Part shown: positions 15,259 through 25,036 of the stretch, one piece after another
Layout of the letters: each line of letters starts with the position of its first letter
How positions within the stretch are numbered: position 1 is the stretch's first letter
Source of the DNA: Polaribacter sp. IC066
GTDB lineage: Bacteria; Bacteroidota; Bacteroidia; Flavobacteriales; Flavobacteriaceae
NCBI RefSeq assembly: GCF_007997085.1
Contig: NZ_VORR01000034.1
Location: 1 to 47,659 of the forward strand
DNA: 47,659 nucleotides
Reading direction: 5' to 3'
Program-made: the position numbers and the translations under genes
Notes under the pieces: model-generated
What the model was told of the DNA's origin: nothing
What the model saw: only the letters and a program-made list of their open reading frames with translations
Databases searched by the model: none

Positions 15259-15422
15259 TATCGTTTTAGCCGATAAACATCTGAATTGTACTATTACACT
15301 AAAAAAGATATCAACATTAATTGGAGAATTTTTTCGGTGTCTATCTCTTTTGATGTTGTACAAAATATAGTTCCGAACATAAAATAACAGCAGAAAAGCT
15401 GGCATTAATTAAAAAAACAAAC

Positions 15423-18400
15423 ATGTTAAAAGTATTTATAACGAGACCTGTTTTATCAACAGTCATCTCAATCATCATTGTTATATTGGGTATTTTAGGA
15501 TTGCAATCGCTTTCTGTAACTCAATACCCAGATATTGCGCCACCAACAATTCAAATAACAGCCTCTTATCCTGGAGCAACAGCTGCTACTGTTTTAGAAA
15601 GTGTCATCATTCCTATTGAAGAGCAAATTAATGGTGTAGAAGGAATGACGTATATAAAATCTACAGCAACAAATAATGGTACTGCAAGTATTACGGTATT
15701 CTTTGATCAAGAAGTAGATCCCGATATTGCGGCAGTAAACGTTCAAAATAGAGTTGCCCGTGCAAATCCGTTATTGCCTCAAGCGGTAAGACAAATTGGA
15801 GTTTTAACTGAAAAACAACAAACGAGTGCGTTAATGTACATCAGTTTTTACAGTGAAAATGTTGCTTATAATGACACTTATTTACAAAATTATTTAAAAA
15901 TTAATGCAGTTCCCGCATTTCAGCGTGTCAATGGCGTAGGTAATGTAACTGTTTTTGGTGCAAAAGATTATGCCATGCGTATTTGGATAAAACCAGAAAA
16001 AATGGCTGCTTATGGTTTAACACCAGCAGATGTTGCTGCGGCAATTAACGAACAAAGTCAAGAAGCAGCAGCAGGAACTATTGGCGAAAATAACGGCGAA
16101 GCTTTCTCGTATGTGATTACCTATGAGGGTCGTTATAAAAATCAAGAGCAATATGAAAACATCATTCTAAAATCTTTAGGAAACGGTGATTTTTTAAAGT
16201 TAAAAGACGTTGCCAAAATTGAATTAGATGCGCAATCCTTTTCATCAACGGCAAATACCAACGGAAACCCAAGTGTTGCTCTTGGTATTTTTCAAACGAA
16301 AGGTTCTGATGCACAAGCTATTATTGAAGAAATAAAAGTAACGTTAGCTTCTTTAGAAAAAGATTTTCCGGAAGGGATAGATTATGTAATTCCGTATGAT
16401 ACCAATGAATTTTTAAATGCATCCGTAGAAAAAGTGACCACCACTTTAATTGAAGCATTTATACTGGTTTTTTTAGTGGTATTTTTATTCTTACAAGATT
16501 TTAGATCTACATTAATTCCTGCAATTGCGGTTCCTGTTTCGATTATTGGAACATTTTTCTTTTTAAATTTATTCGGATATTCTATTAACTTACTAACGCT
16601 TTTCGCTTTAATTTTAGCAATTGGTATTGTGGTAGATGATGCCATTGTTGTGGTAGAAGCCGTACATGCAAAGATTGATGAAGGTGCAAAAGATGTACAA
16701 AAAGCAACTATTACTGCCATGAGCGAAATTTCTGGTGCTATTGTTTCGATTACTTTGGTTATGGCAGCCGTTTTTATTCCTGTAACCTTTGTAACGGGCC
16801 CAACCGGTGTTTTTTATGAGCAATTTGGGGTTACTTTAATTGTAGCCATTGCTATTTCTGCAGTAAACGCGTTAACATTAAGTCCTGCACTGTGTGCCTT
16901 GCTTTTAAAACCTCATTCTGATGAAGAAAAAAAGAAAACCTATTTACAACGTTTTTACGACGCTTTTAATAACGGATTTAGTGCTTTAACTAGAAAATAC
17001 GGCCAATCTTTAGGTTTTTTATACAGACATAAATGGATAAACGTGGTAATTTTAATAGCGGCTGTTGGCGGAATTTATTACGCTTCTACCACTACTCCAA
17101 CTGGTTTTGTACCCGATGAAGATAGAGGTTTGGTATTTGTAAATACAGAATTACCTCCTGGCGCTTCTGTAGATAGAACTGCCGAAGTAAATAGAACACT
17201 AAGAGCAAAAATATTAAAAATTGAAGGTGTAGAAGGCGTTACTTTAATTAGCGGAAGAAGTTTAATTAGTGGGGCTGGTAATAATTACGGTTTAGGATTT
17301 ATCAAACTGAAAAATTGGAGCGAACGTACCACAGCAGCTACCTCCATTCAAGCTATTATTGGGCAATTATTTGGCGCTGCGGCAACCATACCCGAAGCCA
17401 ATATTATTTTCTTTTCGCCACCGAGTATTCCGGGTTTTGGGAACTCGACAGGTATTGAGGTAAATTTACTTGATAAATCTGGAGGCAGTTTTGCCGATTT
17501 AGATAAAACAAATCAAGATTTTATCAACAAATTAAGTCAAAGACCTGAATTTCAATATGCGCAATCTTCTTTTAGTACAAAATATCCGCAGTATCAATTA
17601 GATATTAATATGCCTTTAGCAAAAGAATACGGTGTGAACGTGAATACTATTTTCAATACATTACAAGGATATATTGGTAGTATTTATGCCGCAGATTTTT
17701 CTCGATTCGGGAAACAATTTAGAGTAATCATTCAGGCTTTACCAAGTGATAGAGCAGAAAAACAAGATTTAAGTAATTTATTTGTACCAACCGGTTCTGG
17801 TGAAATGGCACCAATTACACAGTTTGTAAGTTTAGAGCGTTCTTTTGGGCCGCAATCTGTAAACCGATTTAATTTGTTTAACTCTACCTCTATTACAGGT
17901 GCGTTAAATCCTGGTTTTAGTACTGGTGACGGTATTGCTGCGTTAGAAGAAGTAGCAACTACATTACCAAATAATTATAGTACTGCCTATTCAGGATTAA
18001 CAAGAGAAGAATTAGCTGCAGGAAACCAAACTACCTATATTTTAGTCTTGGTAATTCTGTTTGTATATTTCTTATTAGCAGCACAATATGAAAGTTATTT
18101 AATTCCGTTTGCCGTATTATTATCCTTACCACTAGGTGTTTTTGGTGCCTTTATCACCACAAAATTAGCCGGATTAGAAAACAACATCTATTTTCAAATT
18201 GCACTGATAATGCTCATTGGTTTGCTGGCAAAAAACGCCATTTTAATTGTTGAATTTGCCATACAAAGAAGAAAACAAGGGGAATCTATTTATGATGCCG
18301 CCATTAATGGTGCAAAAGCACGTTTACGTCCTATTTTAATGACTTCGTTAGCTTTTATCTTCGGATTAACGCCGTTAGTTATTGCAACCGGTGTAGGCTC

Positions 18401-18557
18401 TGAAGGAAATAGAGCTATTGGTACTGGTGCTGTTGGTGGTTTGTTGATAGGAACCGTTTTAGGAGTTTTTATCATTCCTATTTTATTCATGTTCTTTCAA
18501 TGGTTGCAAGAAAAAGTGAGTTCTAAACCAAGTCCTGTAAACGAAAACGCACAATAA
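15423..18557 (+). CDS. RND multidrug efflux pump (HAE-1, AcrB-like)
   Basis: A 1044-residue inner-membrane proton-drug antiporter, full length for AcrB (1049). Its N-terminus is typical ('FITRPVLSTVISIIIVILG'). The proton relay is intact: Asp405-Asp406 in TM4 ('IGIVVDDAIVVVEAV') and Lys937 in TM10 ('IGLLAKNAILIVEFA'). Both large periplasmic loops are present, so porter and funnel domains should be complete. The TM11 region 'RLRPILMTSLAFIFGLTPL' is also conserved. Substrates cannot be read from the sequence. AcrB-type pumps of this kind export dyes, detergents, bile salts and several drug classes. Confidence 0.96.
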   Translation: MLKVFITRPVLSTVISIIIVILGILGLQSLSVTQYPDIAPPTIQITASYPGATAATVLESVIIPIEEQINGVEGMTYIKSTATNNGTASITVFFDQEVDPDIAAVNVQNRVARANPLLPQAVRQIGVLTEKQQTSALMYISFYSENVAYNDTYLQNYLKINAVPAFQRVNGVGNVTVFGAKDYAMRIWIKPEKMAAYGLTPADVAAAINEQSQEAAAGTIGENNGEAFSYVITYEGRYKNQEQYENIILKSLGNGDFLKLKDVAKIELDAQSFSSTANTNGNPSVALGIFQTKGSDAQAIIEEIKVTLASLEKDFPEGIDYVIPYDTNEFLNASVEKVTTTLIEAFILVFLVVFLFLQDFRSTLIPAIAVPVSIIGTFFFLNLFGYSINLLTLFALILAIGIVVDDAIVVVEAVHAKIDEGAKDVQKATITAMSEISGAIVSITLVMAAVFIPVTFVTGPTGVFYEQFGVTLIVAIAISAVNALTLSPALCALLLKPHSDEEKKKTYLQRFYDAFNNGFSALTRKYGQSLGFLYRHKWINVVILIAAVGGIYYASTTTPTGFVPDEDRGLVFVNTELPPGASVDRTAEVNRTLRAKILKIEGVEGVTLISGRSLISGAGNNYGLGFIKLKNWSERTTAATSIQAIIGQLFGAAATIPEANIIFFSPPSIPGFGNSTGIEVNLLDKSGGSFADLDKTNQDFINKLSQRPEFQYAQSSFSTKYPQYQLDINMPLAKEYGVNVNTIFNTLQGYIGSIYAADFSRFGKQFRVIIQALPSDRAEKQDLSNLFVPTGSGEMAPITQFVSLERSFGPQSVNRFNLFNSTSITGALNPGFSTGDGIAALEEVATTLPNNYSTAYSGLTREELAAGNQTTYILVLVILFVYFLLAAQYESYLIPFAVLLSLPLGVFGAFITTKLAGLENNIYFQIALIMLIGLLAKNAILIVEFAIQRRKQGESIYDAAINGAKARLRPILMTSLAFIFGLTPLVIATGVGSEGNRAIGTGAVGGLLIGTVLGVFIIPILFMFFQWLQEKVSSKPSPVNENAQ

Positions 18558-18583
18558 TTCAATTTGAAACGTAAAAAGAAGAA

Positions 18584-19996
18584 ATGAAAAATTCAATAAT
18601 TATAAAATTTAGTATTGTTATTTTTAGTATGCTAACGCTTCAATCGTGTTTTGTAACAAAAGAATACGTAAAACCAGAAATCGCGGCATTAAATATCGAC
18701 GAAAGTAATTTTAGATCCGATAAAATTTCTCAAGACAGCCTTACGATGGCAGATGTTTCTTGGAGAGACTTATTTACAGATGCTGTTTTAACCCAGTATA
18801 TCGAAAAAGGCCTACAAAGTAACATTGATATTCGCGTTGCTTTGCAGCAAATTATCGCATCAGAAGCCTATTTTAAACAAGGAAAAGCGGGTAATTATCC
18901 TACTTTTTCTGTAAATGCGCAATATACACATCAAGAATTGGCAAGAAACAGTCAGTTTGGTTCTTTTTTTGATGGTGCTTTAGATCAATACGAATTAACT
19001 GGAGCGGTATCTTGGGAAGCAGATATTTGGGGGAAAATTAGAAGTAACAAACGTGCTTTTCAAGCAAGTTATTTACAAACAGTGGCAGCGCATCAAGCAG
19101 TAAAAACAAGATTGATTTCAAATATTGCCTCTGTGTATTACCAATTATTGGCGGTAGATCAACAAATTGCTATCACCAATAAAACCATCACCACCAGAGG
19201 CAATAGTTTAGAAACTTCTAAGGCGCTAAAAAAGGCTGGAAATGTAACTGAAGTAAGTGTAAAACAAACCGAAGCACAAGTATATACTGCACAGGCTATT
19301 TTGATCGATTTAAAAAATCAATCGCATATTTTAGAAAACACCATGGCCATTCTTTTGGGTGATATGCCAAGAGATATTGAACGTTCTACTTTAGAGAATC
19401 AAAAAATAAATACTGAATTAACACTGGGAGTTCCGGCGCAATTATTAAGCAACAGACCCGATGTAATTGCTGCAGAATTACGTTTTAGAAATGCTTTTGA
19501 AATGACCAATGTTGCGAGCAGTAATTTTTATCCTGCGCTTACCCTTTCTGCTGGCGGAGGTTTACAAAGTTTAGATTTTGACAACTTATTTAGCGCAAAC
19601 TCTATATTTGCTAACTTTATAAGTGGTTTAACCCAACCTATTTTAAACGGCAGAAAAATTAAAACACAATTAGAAGTTTCAAAAGCACAACAAGAACAAG
19701 CAAGATTAAGTTTTCAGCAATCTGTTTTAAATGCCTCTAAAGAGGTTTCTGATGCCATGTTTGCCTACGATTCCGCATCGCAAAAAATAGACATCAAACA
19801 AAAAGAGTTTCATGCCTATGATTTGGCTACACAATATTCTCAAGAATTATTAAACAACGGTTTGGCAAATTATTTAGAGGTTTTACGCTCTGAAGAAAAT
19901 GCTCTTAACTCTAGTTTAGATTTGGTGAATGCAAAAAATAGTCAACTACAAGCTGTAGTAGATTTATACCAAGCACTTGGCGGCGGTTGGCAATAA
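18584..19996 (+). CDS. RND efflux outer-membrane factor (NodT/OprM family) lipoprotein
   Basis: A 470-residue TolC-type channel subunit with lipobox LQSC (Cys22), which marks the NodT/OprM subgroup. The two repeated OEP halves are visible. The first holds 'WRDLFTDAVLTQYIEKGLQS' and 'VSWEADIWGKIRSNKRAFQA' (about 140-165). The second has 'LLSNRPDVIAAELRFRNAFE' (about 285-305) and 'FISGLTQPILNGRKIKTQLE'. It starts 26 bp after the pump gene, completing the adaptor-pump-channel order of an efflux operon under regulator 2. Confidence 0.94.
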   Translation: MKNSIIIKFSIVIFSMLTLQSCFVTKEYVKPEIAALNIDESNFRSDKISQDSLTMADVSWRDLFTDAVLTQYIEKGLQSNIDIRVALQQIIASEAYFKQGKAGNYPTFSVNAQYTHQELARNSQFGSFFDGALDQYELTGAVSWEADIWGKIRSNKRAFQASYLQTVAAHQAVKTRLISNIASVYYQLLAVDQQIAITNKTITTRGNSLETSKALKKAGNVTEVSVKQTEAQVYTAQAILIDLKNQSHILENTMAILLGDMPRDIERSTLENQKINTELTLGVPAQLLSNRPDVIAAELRFRNAFEMTNVASSNFYPALTLSAGGGLQSLDFDNLFSANSIFANFISGLTQPILNGRKIKTQLEVSKAQQEQARLSFQQSVLNASKEVSDAMFAYDSASQKIDIKQKEFHAYDLATQYSQELLNNGLANYLEVLRSEENALNSSLDLVNAKNSQLQAVVDLYQALGGGWQ

Positions 19997-20133
19997 GAAA
20001 ACGTTTTTGAATAGCGTTAACAAATGAATCGATACGACAAAGAAACATTCTTTTTAAACAATAACTTGCAAAAGCTTTTGACAGTAAAATGGCTAAAGCA
20101 TAAAAGTAAATTATTAATTAAAAACAGATCCAC

Positions 20134-20613
20134 ATGAAAACGAATATCGGAATTTCAGAAAGTAATAGAGCAAATGTATCAGAAATATTGGCAAAATTAC
20201 TAGCAGATGAATTTGTATTATATACCAAAACATTAAAAGCACATTGGAACTTAGAAGGGCATGATTTTCATACAAAACACGTATTTTTTGAAGAACATTA
20301 CAATGCCATTAAAACATTTACAGATAGCGTTGCAGAACGTATTCGGAAAATAGGACATTATGCTCCAGGAACTTTAAGAGAGTTTTTAGACTTAACACAT
20401 CTATCAGAAAAATACGAAGGTAGTAACACGAGTAACGATTATATCGTAGCATTGTTAGCAGATCATGATGCAATTATTCAATATATTCGAGCAAACATCT
20501 CAAAAGTTGGAGAAGATTATAAAGATGTCGGTTCAGAAGATTTCTTAACAGGATTAATGCAAGAGCATGAAGAAATGGCTTGGATGTTAAGAGCGACTGT
20601 TGTGAAAGGATAA
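20134..20613 (+). CDS. dps: Dps-family ferritin-like DNA-binding protein
   Basis: A 159-residue Dps subunit. It forms a 12-mer that oxidises Fe2+ with H2O2, stores iron and shields DNA. The intersubunit ferroxidase ligands sit at the right spacing: His37 (KAHWNLEG), His49, Asp64 and Glu68 ('TFTDSVAERIRKIG'), which matches the +12, +15, +4 steps of E. coli Dps. The N-terminus is short and not very basic, so DNA binding may be weak. It is monocistronic with a perfect terminator 28 bp downstream. Confidence 0.95.
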   Translation: MKTNIGISESNRANVSEILAKLLADEFVLYTKTLKAHWNLEGHDFHTKHVFFEEHYNAIKTFTDSVAERIRKIGHYAPGTLREFLDLTHLSEKYEGSNTSNDYIVALLADHDAIIQYIRANISKVGEDYKDVGSEDFLTGLMQEHEEMAWMLRATVVKG

Positions 20614-20641
20614 GTACAAAATTTATTAAAAAAAAATAACT

Positions 20642-20677
20642 AAAGGGTTAAATTCAATTTGAATTTAACCCTTTTTT
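20642..20677 (+). terminator. Terminator of dps
   Basis: AAAGGGTTAAATTC (20642-20655), loop AATTT, GAATTTAACCCTTT (20661-20674) and a T tract: a perfect 14-bp stem. Confidence 0.93.
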
Positions 20678-20865
20678 GTGACCAGATTGTGTGCATTGAT
20701 TAAAAACTTTATCATATTTCTTATAAAACACACCTGTTATAGCCATTTAATGCTAGCGTGTAGTTTGATGCTTAATTTAGTATTATAACGCTAGAGGTAT
20801 CTGTTGCAACCCTTATTTTAATTTAGTGTGTTTCCTCTATTTTCTTACCTTTATTACTATTGTTG

Positions 20866-21237
20866 CAAACAATAATTGGTTCGAAAAAGTGTTCTTGAAA
20901 AGATTAAAAAAAAACCAAGACCTTACTAATCCTTAATTTTTAAGATATGTAGCCGTTTTTACTATTTGTTTTATTGACTTGCACTTTCGTTTATTAGCAT
21001 TTTCTTCTTTACAAGGAATTGCGCAAATTTTATAATTAGGCCCGGCGTTATCGTTTTAATTGCAAGTGTTGCCGCACAACTAACCCAATCTAATTTAGTC
21101 GATGGTTTTTTTATAATTACTTTTAACCTTTTAAAATTGGCGACGTTATTAAGGTAACAGATACCAGTGCTGGCAATGTGTTAGATATTAGGTTGCACCA
21201 CAGGATATTAAGAACTTTATAAAATAAACAACCTCGG
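20866..21237 (+). pseudogene. Decayed MscS-type mechanosensitive channel gene
   Basis: No open frame remains, but pieces in the right order read as an MscS-family channel. 'KKNQDLTNP' is followed, after a stop, by 'FLRYVAVFTICFIDLHF'. Next comes 'ASVAAQLTQSNLVDGFFIITFN' (the pore-lining helix and the start of the beta domain). After a frameshift near 21137, 'GDVIKVTDTSAGNVLDI' leads to 'RLHHRILRTL'. That order matches the family pattern (SNxxxGxxII, KxGDxIxV, GxVxxI, TxLRTxDN). Several stops and at least two frameshifts show long decay. It stops abruptly where repeat copy B begins. Confidence 0.7.
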
Positions 21238-21366
21238 AGCAGCGCTATCCGGATATCAAAAAAAATAACCTTTTAATATTTCTACGCAGCGCATATGGGT
21301 ATTAAACCCAAAATCCCGCTAGATACTGAAACAAGCCTGCTTGCCGGACAGGAGTTTCAACTTATA
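21221..21366. repeat. Degenerate dispersed repeat, copy B
   Basis: About 146 bp aligning over the whole length with copy A (10636-10782). The conserved core is GCTAGATACTGAAACA at 21318-21333. It contains a local hairpin CCTG/CAGG (21336-21352 region) that copy A lacks. It begins where the MscS remnant ends. Confidence 0.55.
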
Positions 21367-21525
21367 ATTTTGAATTCATAGCTTCCCACTTTTTCAAAAT
21401 TGAGTATCATTAATAAATTTTATAGTTTAATATTCAAAATAAATATATCTTGTTAAAATATTTATTTTTAGTCTTATTTAGACACATTATTTGTAAATTC
21501 AAAAACTTTTAAAATAGTTATTAAA

Positions 21526-22143
21526 ATGGCAAAAAACATTACGTTACATAATCGTATAAATACCGGTTTAGCACTTACCATAGTTCTTTTATTAGTTTTT
21601 GCAACTAATAGAATTGACAAAAGACATTTTGATACCGTACAAAATGCAGTTACTACGTTGCACACAGACAGAGTTGTTGCCCAAGATTTTATTTATAAAA
21701 TGAATACAATCATTTATAAAAAGCAACTGCACATTATGAGTGCTGGACCTAAAACCATAAAGGAAAAATTAAACGAAAATTTTTTCACACTCATAGAAGA
21801 GTTTTCCGAGACGAAACTAACCACTAAAGAATCTAAATTATTTAACAGATTAAAAGATGATTTTGAGCAATTAATAGAAACAGAGAAGAAAGTTTCTAAA
21901 GATAATTTAAATGAAAAAGGACTTATAAAAAATTTAAATATTATAAAAAAGGACTTAATTAGTCTGTCTGAAATTCAGATTTCTGAAAGTAGACGTTTAA
22001 CAAGTATCGCACAAAAATCTTTAGACACCAATACTTTAATGTCTAATTTAGAAATTGGTTTTTTGCTGCTAATCGGTTTAATACTTCAATACATTATATT
22101 TTATAGAGTAAAAAAGACAAAAAAAACAGCAATAAACGAATAA
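21526..22143 (+). CDS. Stand-alone four-helix-bundle (MCP-type) sensor protein
   Basis: A 205-residue membrane protein laid out as TM1 (about 10-27), a helical periplasmic region of about 145 residues, TM2 (about 175-193) and a 12-residue basic tail. The extracytoplasmic part is rich in heptad-like Leu/Ile/Lys/Glu and resembles the 4HB_MCP ligand-binding domain of chemoreceptors and kinases. No HAMP, kinase, cyclase or methyl-accepting part follows. The stop at 22143 is clean and the next 1 kb shows no signalling domain. Such orphan sensor-like proteins are common in Flavobacteriia. How they signal is not known to me. It is not in an operon. Confidence 0.7.
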   Translation: MAKNITLHNRINTGLALTIVLLLVFATNRIDKRHFDTVQNAVTTLHTDRVVAQDFIYKMNTIIYKKQLHIMSAGPKTIKEKLNENFFTLIEEFSETKLTTKESKLFNRLKDDFEQLIETEKKVSKDNLNEKGLIKNLNIIKKDLISLSEIQISESRRLTSIAQKSLDTNTLMSNLEIGFLLLIGLILQYIIFYRVKKTKKTAINE

Positions 22144-23210
22144 AATTTCGCTTTATTTAAAAGAGTCTTCAAAAAAAGAAACTATCTAAAGTTAGTTTCC
22201 TCTCCTTCTTATTGATGGAACAAATAATCTTCTGTTTCAAACTAGTTTTAATGAAAATTGCAATTCGTTTAAGATGAATATTTTAATGTACTTTGGATGC
22301 AAAATAGCTTATGAATACAGCCTATCTTTGAAATAAATATAAAACTTCAAATCTGCAACACAGCAAAACCTTTAGATAATTACGATTGATAAATATTAAC
22401 ATCGTATCGATATAACATTACTTTATAGATTAAAAACTCTCTAAAAAATGTCGTAAACAAAGGGTTTTTGAAAATTAAGAAAATAACGAACTATACCTTC
22501 GAGGTTAATAACAGCCGTTTTTAGTGTTTGACTGCCGTAATATGTTTTACAAAAATTAAAATTTTAAAACAAATTACACTACCACTCCAAATTAAGACTT
22601 TCAGTTTAATTAATACTTATTAACCCATATAGTGCTTTATCACGCAATGTCTAATTCCTTTAAAACTCACTTAATTTATTCGAGCTACTAAAAATCAAAA
22701 GCTTGTATTGTATCTTAAAAATGCTTTCTATTTTGGCACATAGATGGCTATATAGGGATTAGACATTTTAACGCAAAAAATAGCAATAAGCCTCTATAGA
22801 AGGTTTTAAAATAGAGCAATACATAGCAAAATACAGCTGATGAGTACCTATCGAGACTTAAAAGATTTTAAACCCACAAAAAACATAAGCTGCAAACTCT
22901 AATTCTCTTGAAACTTTTGGAGAATAGTTTTAATAAAAAAACATAGTAACAATCTTTATTACAAAACAGTCAAGTAAATTTTTGACAGTCTTTTTATTCT
23001 TTTAGCCCAAAGATAATTACTGCACATCAAAAACACTCATTATTAAATTTTACAAAAGTATTTTTAATTAAGAAGAACTTACTTAAATAAGAATCTTAAC
23101 AGATTTTTAGGAGAATACATACCTGTTTTTAGAACTTATAGAACATAATTTAAAAAGAGCGTTTTGCTAATATAAAAATGATTGGTAACTTGCATTCTAA
23201 AATCTTATAA
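22144..23210. other. Gene-poor kilobase
   Basis: No gene seen on either strand. Frames are short and broken. A weak 7-bp hairpin GAAACTA/TAGTTTC follows the preceding gene. AATGTCTAAT (22646-22655) and ATTAGACATT (22758-22767) form a 10-bp inverted repeat 102 bp apart. The region may be a decayed gene beyond recognition. Confidence 0.5.
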
Positions 23211-24410
23211 TTGAACTTAAAAAAAAATAGTAAAGAAATATTCGTTGTACTCATACTTTTTTTGTGTGCTTTCTTATTCATTGCTAATACTGCTGCCTCT
23301 AAAGATGAAGTAGTGCCGATTAAAACACCTATTCTAATTAAGATAAAAGAAGAGCCTTCTATTTTAATAGAGCATTATTCTGAAAATGACACAAAAAATG
23401 TGCGTCACAAATTAGACTCGCTATTAAAACGTATTAATAAAAGACACGATTTTAACGGAGCAGTATTAGTAGCAAAAAACAAAAAAATATTATATAGCAA
23501 TCAGATAGGAATTGCAGATTTCAAAAATAAATCTCTTTTAAATAAAGAATCTGTATTTCAATTAGCTTCGGTAAGTAAACAGTTTACCGCAGCTGCTATT
23601 ATGCTTTTGAATGAAAGGAATAAAATTAAGCTTACAGACACTGTAAATACCTATTTCCCTGACTTTCCTTTTAAAGCTGTAACTATTAAAAATCTATTAA
23701 ATCATACCGCAGGATTGCCAAAATATTTTTGGGTCGCAGAGCATAAATGGCAGAAAGAAAAAGCACCCACGAACAGTGAAATGATGGAGTTTCTAGAATC
23801 AAGTGACGTGAAACGTTACTTTAAACCTGGCCGTAACTTTGATTATTCTAACACAGGCTATTTTGTGTTAGCCTCTATTGTTGAAAAAGTTTCTAGCACT
23901 TCTTTTAGTTCTTTTTTAAAAACGAATATTTTTGAACCGCTACAAATGGACAATTCATACGTATATAGTTTTGAAAATGACAGTGTTAAGGAAAATCAAT
24001 TAGATGGCTATAGATTGTATAGAGGTTGGAGGCATTTAAAAATTAACAGCACTGTAAATGACGCAATTGTTGGCGATAAAAATGTTTATACTACTGCAGA
24101 AGATTTATTTAAATGGACTCTTGGATTAAGTTCAGGAAAACTGCTTAAAAAAGAGTCATTAGACCTCATGTACTCCAAAGGAAAAACAGTTTATGGAAGA
24201 GAAATACCCTATGGCTTTGGTTTTAGAATTAATACTAAAGGACAAAAAAGTATCTATCATCATGGTAGATGGAATGGTTTTAGTACTGGACTTACAGAAT
24301 ATTTAGAAGATGATTTGGTCGTTATTGTTTTAGAACACACGAGTTATAATGCTATAAGATCACTTAACAAAAAAATAAAGAAAATTGTTGCTGAAAATTT
24401 TGGGGTTTAA
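23211..24410 (+). CDS. Serine hydrolase of the beta-lactamase (class C / PBP-like) fold
   Basis: A 399-residue protein with an N-terminal membrane helix (about 9-28), probably an uncleaved anchor or signal peptide, then a beta-lactamase-fold domain. Active-site motifs are intact: Ser120-x-x-Lys123 ('LASVSKQFTAAAI'), Tyr212-Ser-Asn214 ('FDYSNTGYF') and a late 'YHHGRWNGFS' at the KTG/HxG position. These proteins include D-aminopeptidases, esterases and penicillin-binding proteins, so resistance should not be assumed. It starts at TTG 23211, because an in-frame stop lies directly upstream and there is no better start. It is monocistronic. Confidence 0.88.
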   Translation: MNLKKNSKEIFVVLILFLCAFLFIANTAASKDEVVPIKTPILIKIKEEPSILIEHYSENDTKNVRHKLDSLLKRINKRHDFNGAVLVAKNKKILYSNQIGIADFKNKSLLNKESVFQLASVSKQFTAAAIMLLNERNKIKLTDTVNTYFPDFPFKAVTIKNLLNHTAGLPKYFWVAEHKWQKEKAPTNSEMMEFLESSDVKRYFKPGRNFDYSNTGYFVLASIVEKVSSTSFSSFLKTNIFEPLQMDNSYVYSFENDSVKENQLDGYRLYRGWRHLKINSTVNDAIVGDKNVYTTAEDLFKWTLGLSSGKLLKKESLDLMYSKGKTVYGREIPYGFGFRINTKGQKSIYHHGRWNGFSTGLTEYLEDDLVVIVLEHTSYNAIRSLNKKIKKIVAENFGV

Positions 24411-25036
24411 ATTTGTAATAATAACTAAACCATCCACACTATTTATTTCGATTCCTAAACGATAGCAATCTATCTCTAATAAATCTTCACTATTAAAAAT
24501 TTTAACTTACTAAATTTTGCATCCGCTCTAATAAGAAAAAACCTCTATAAATATACCAAGGTCACAAAAATTAATTTTAACTATTAAACTCGCATCAATA
24601 GAAGTTTACTTTTTAAAGAACCTATTTTATTAAAGGACATCATCAGTTCCGTGCGTTAGATGACAGATTTCTACTCCCGAAGTTTCGGAATATAGCATTC
24701 ACAATCTAAACCCGACCTACGATAATTTTAGTAAGAATTCAAAAGATATAAAATGGTTACCTGTCCTAAAGCCCTTTTGCGGTCTGGACACGATAGCGAA
24801 ATATCTTGTAGAATTCAATAAAATTATCAGGAGTCTAGATTTTTGTTTCTTGGAATTTATCTTGAGCGAAGTCGAAAGGTCAATGGAAAAGAAAAATGAA
24901 TAAAATTTTAAGACAACTTTAAAGTATAATTACTTCGAGGTTAATAGTATAATTACCCAAATAGGAACTAAAAACAAACTCTAAAAATATTTTCAAAATA
25001 ATTTCTTAAAAATAAAAGCCTAAAAATTCGCTTATT
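24411..25036. other. Intergenic region with a compound inverted repeat
   Basis: No gene seen. Besides the inverted repeat at 24721-24828 it holds CTTGAGCGAAGTCGAAAGG (24861-24879), a string I know as a scattered repeat in Flavobacteriia genomes. It is recalled, not checked. The rest looks like random AT-rich sequence. Confidence 0.5.
24721..24828. repeat. Long imperfect inverted repeat
   Basis: GATAATTTTA at 24721 and its complement TAAAATTATC ending at 24828 enclose GAATTC at 24735-24740 and again on the right arm near 24810. Next inward are GATAT and ATATC. TGTCC and GGACA pair at the tip, around 24761 and 24786. The arms are about 28 bp with small asymmetric gaps. It could be a miniature mobile element or a structured RNA. 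Confidence 0.55.

Noticed and set aside
15369..15378. AGTTCCGAAC before the RND pump gene, resembling the GbsR operator
   Set aside because: The half-sites overlap instead of being 8 bp apart, there is no -7 element next to it, and it lies inside the operon.
23211..24410. Antibiotic-resistance beta-lactamase
   Set aside because: The fold and SxxK/YxN motifs are shared with many peptidases and esterases, and nothing points to beta-lactam hydrolysis.
24861..24879. CTTGAGCGAAGTCGAAAGG as a functional site
   Set aside because: I know the string as a scattered repeat in these genomes, and nothing in its position here suggests a role.
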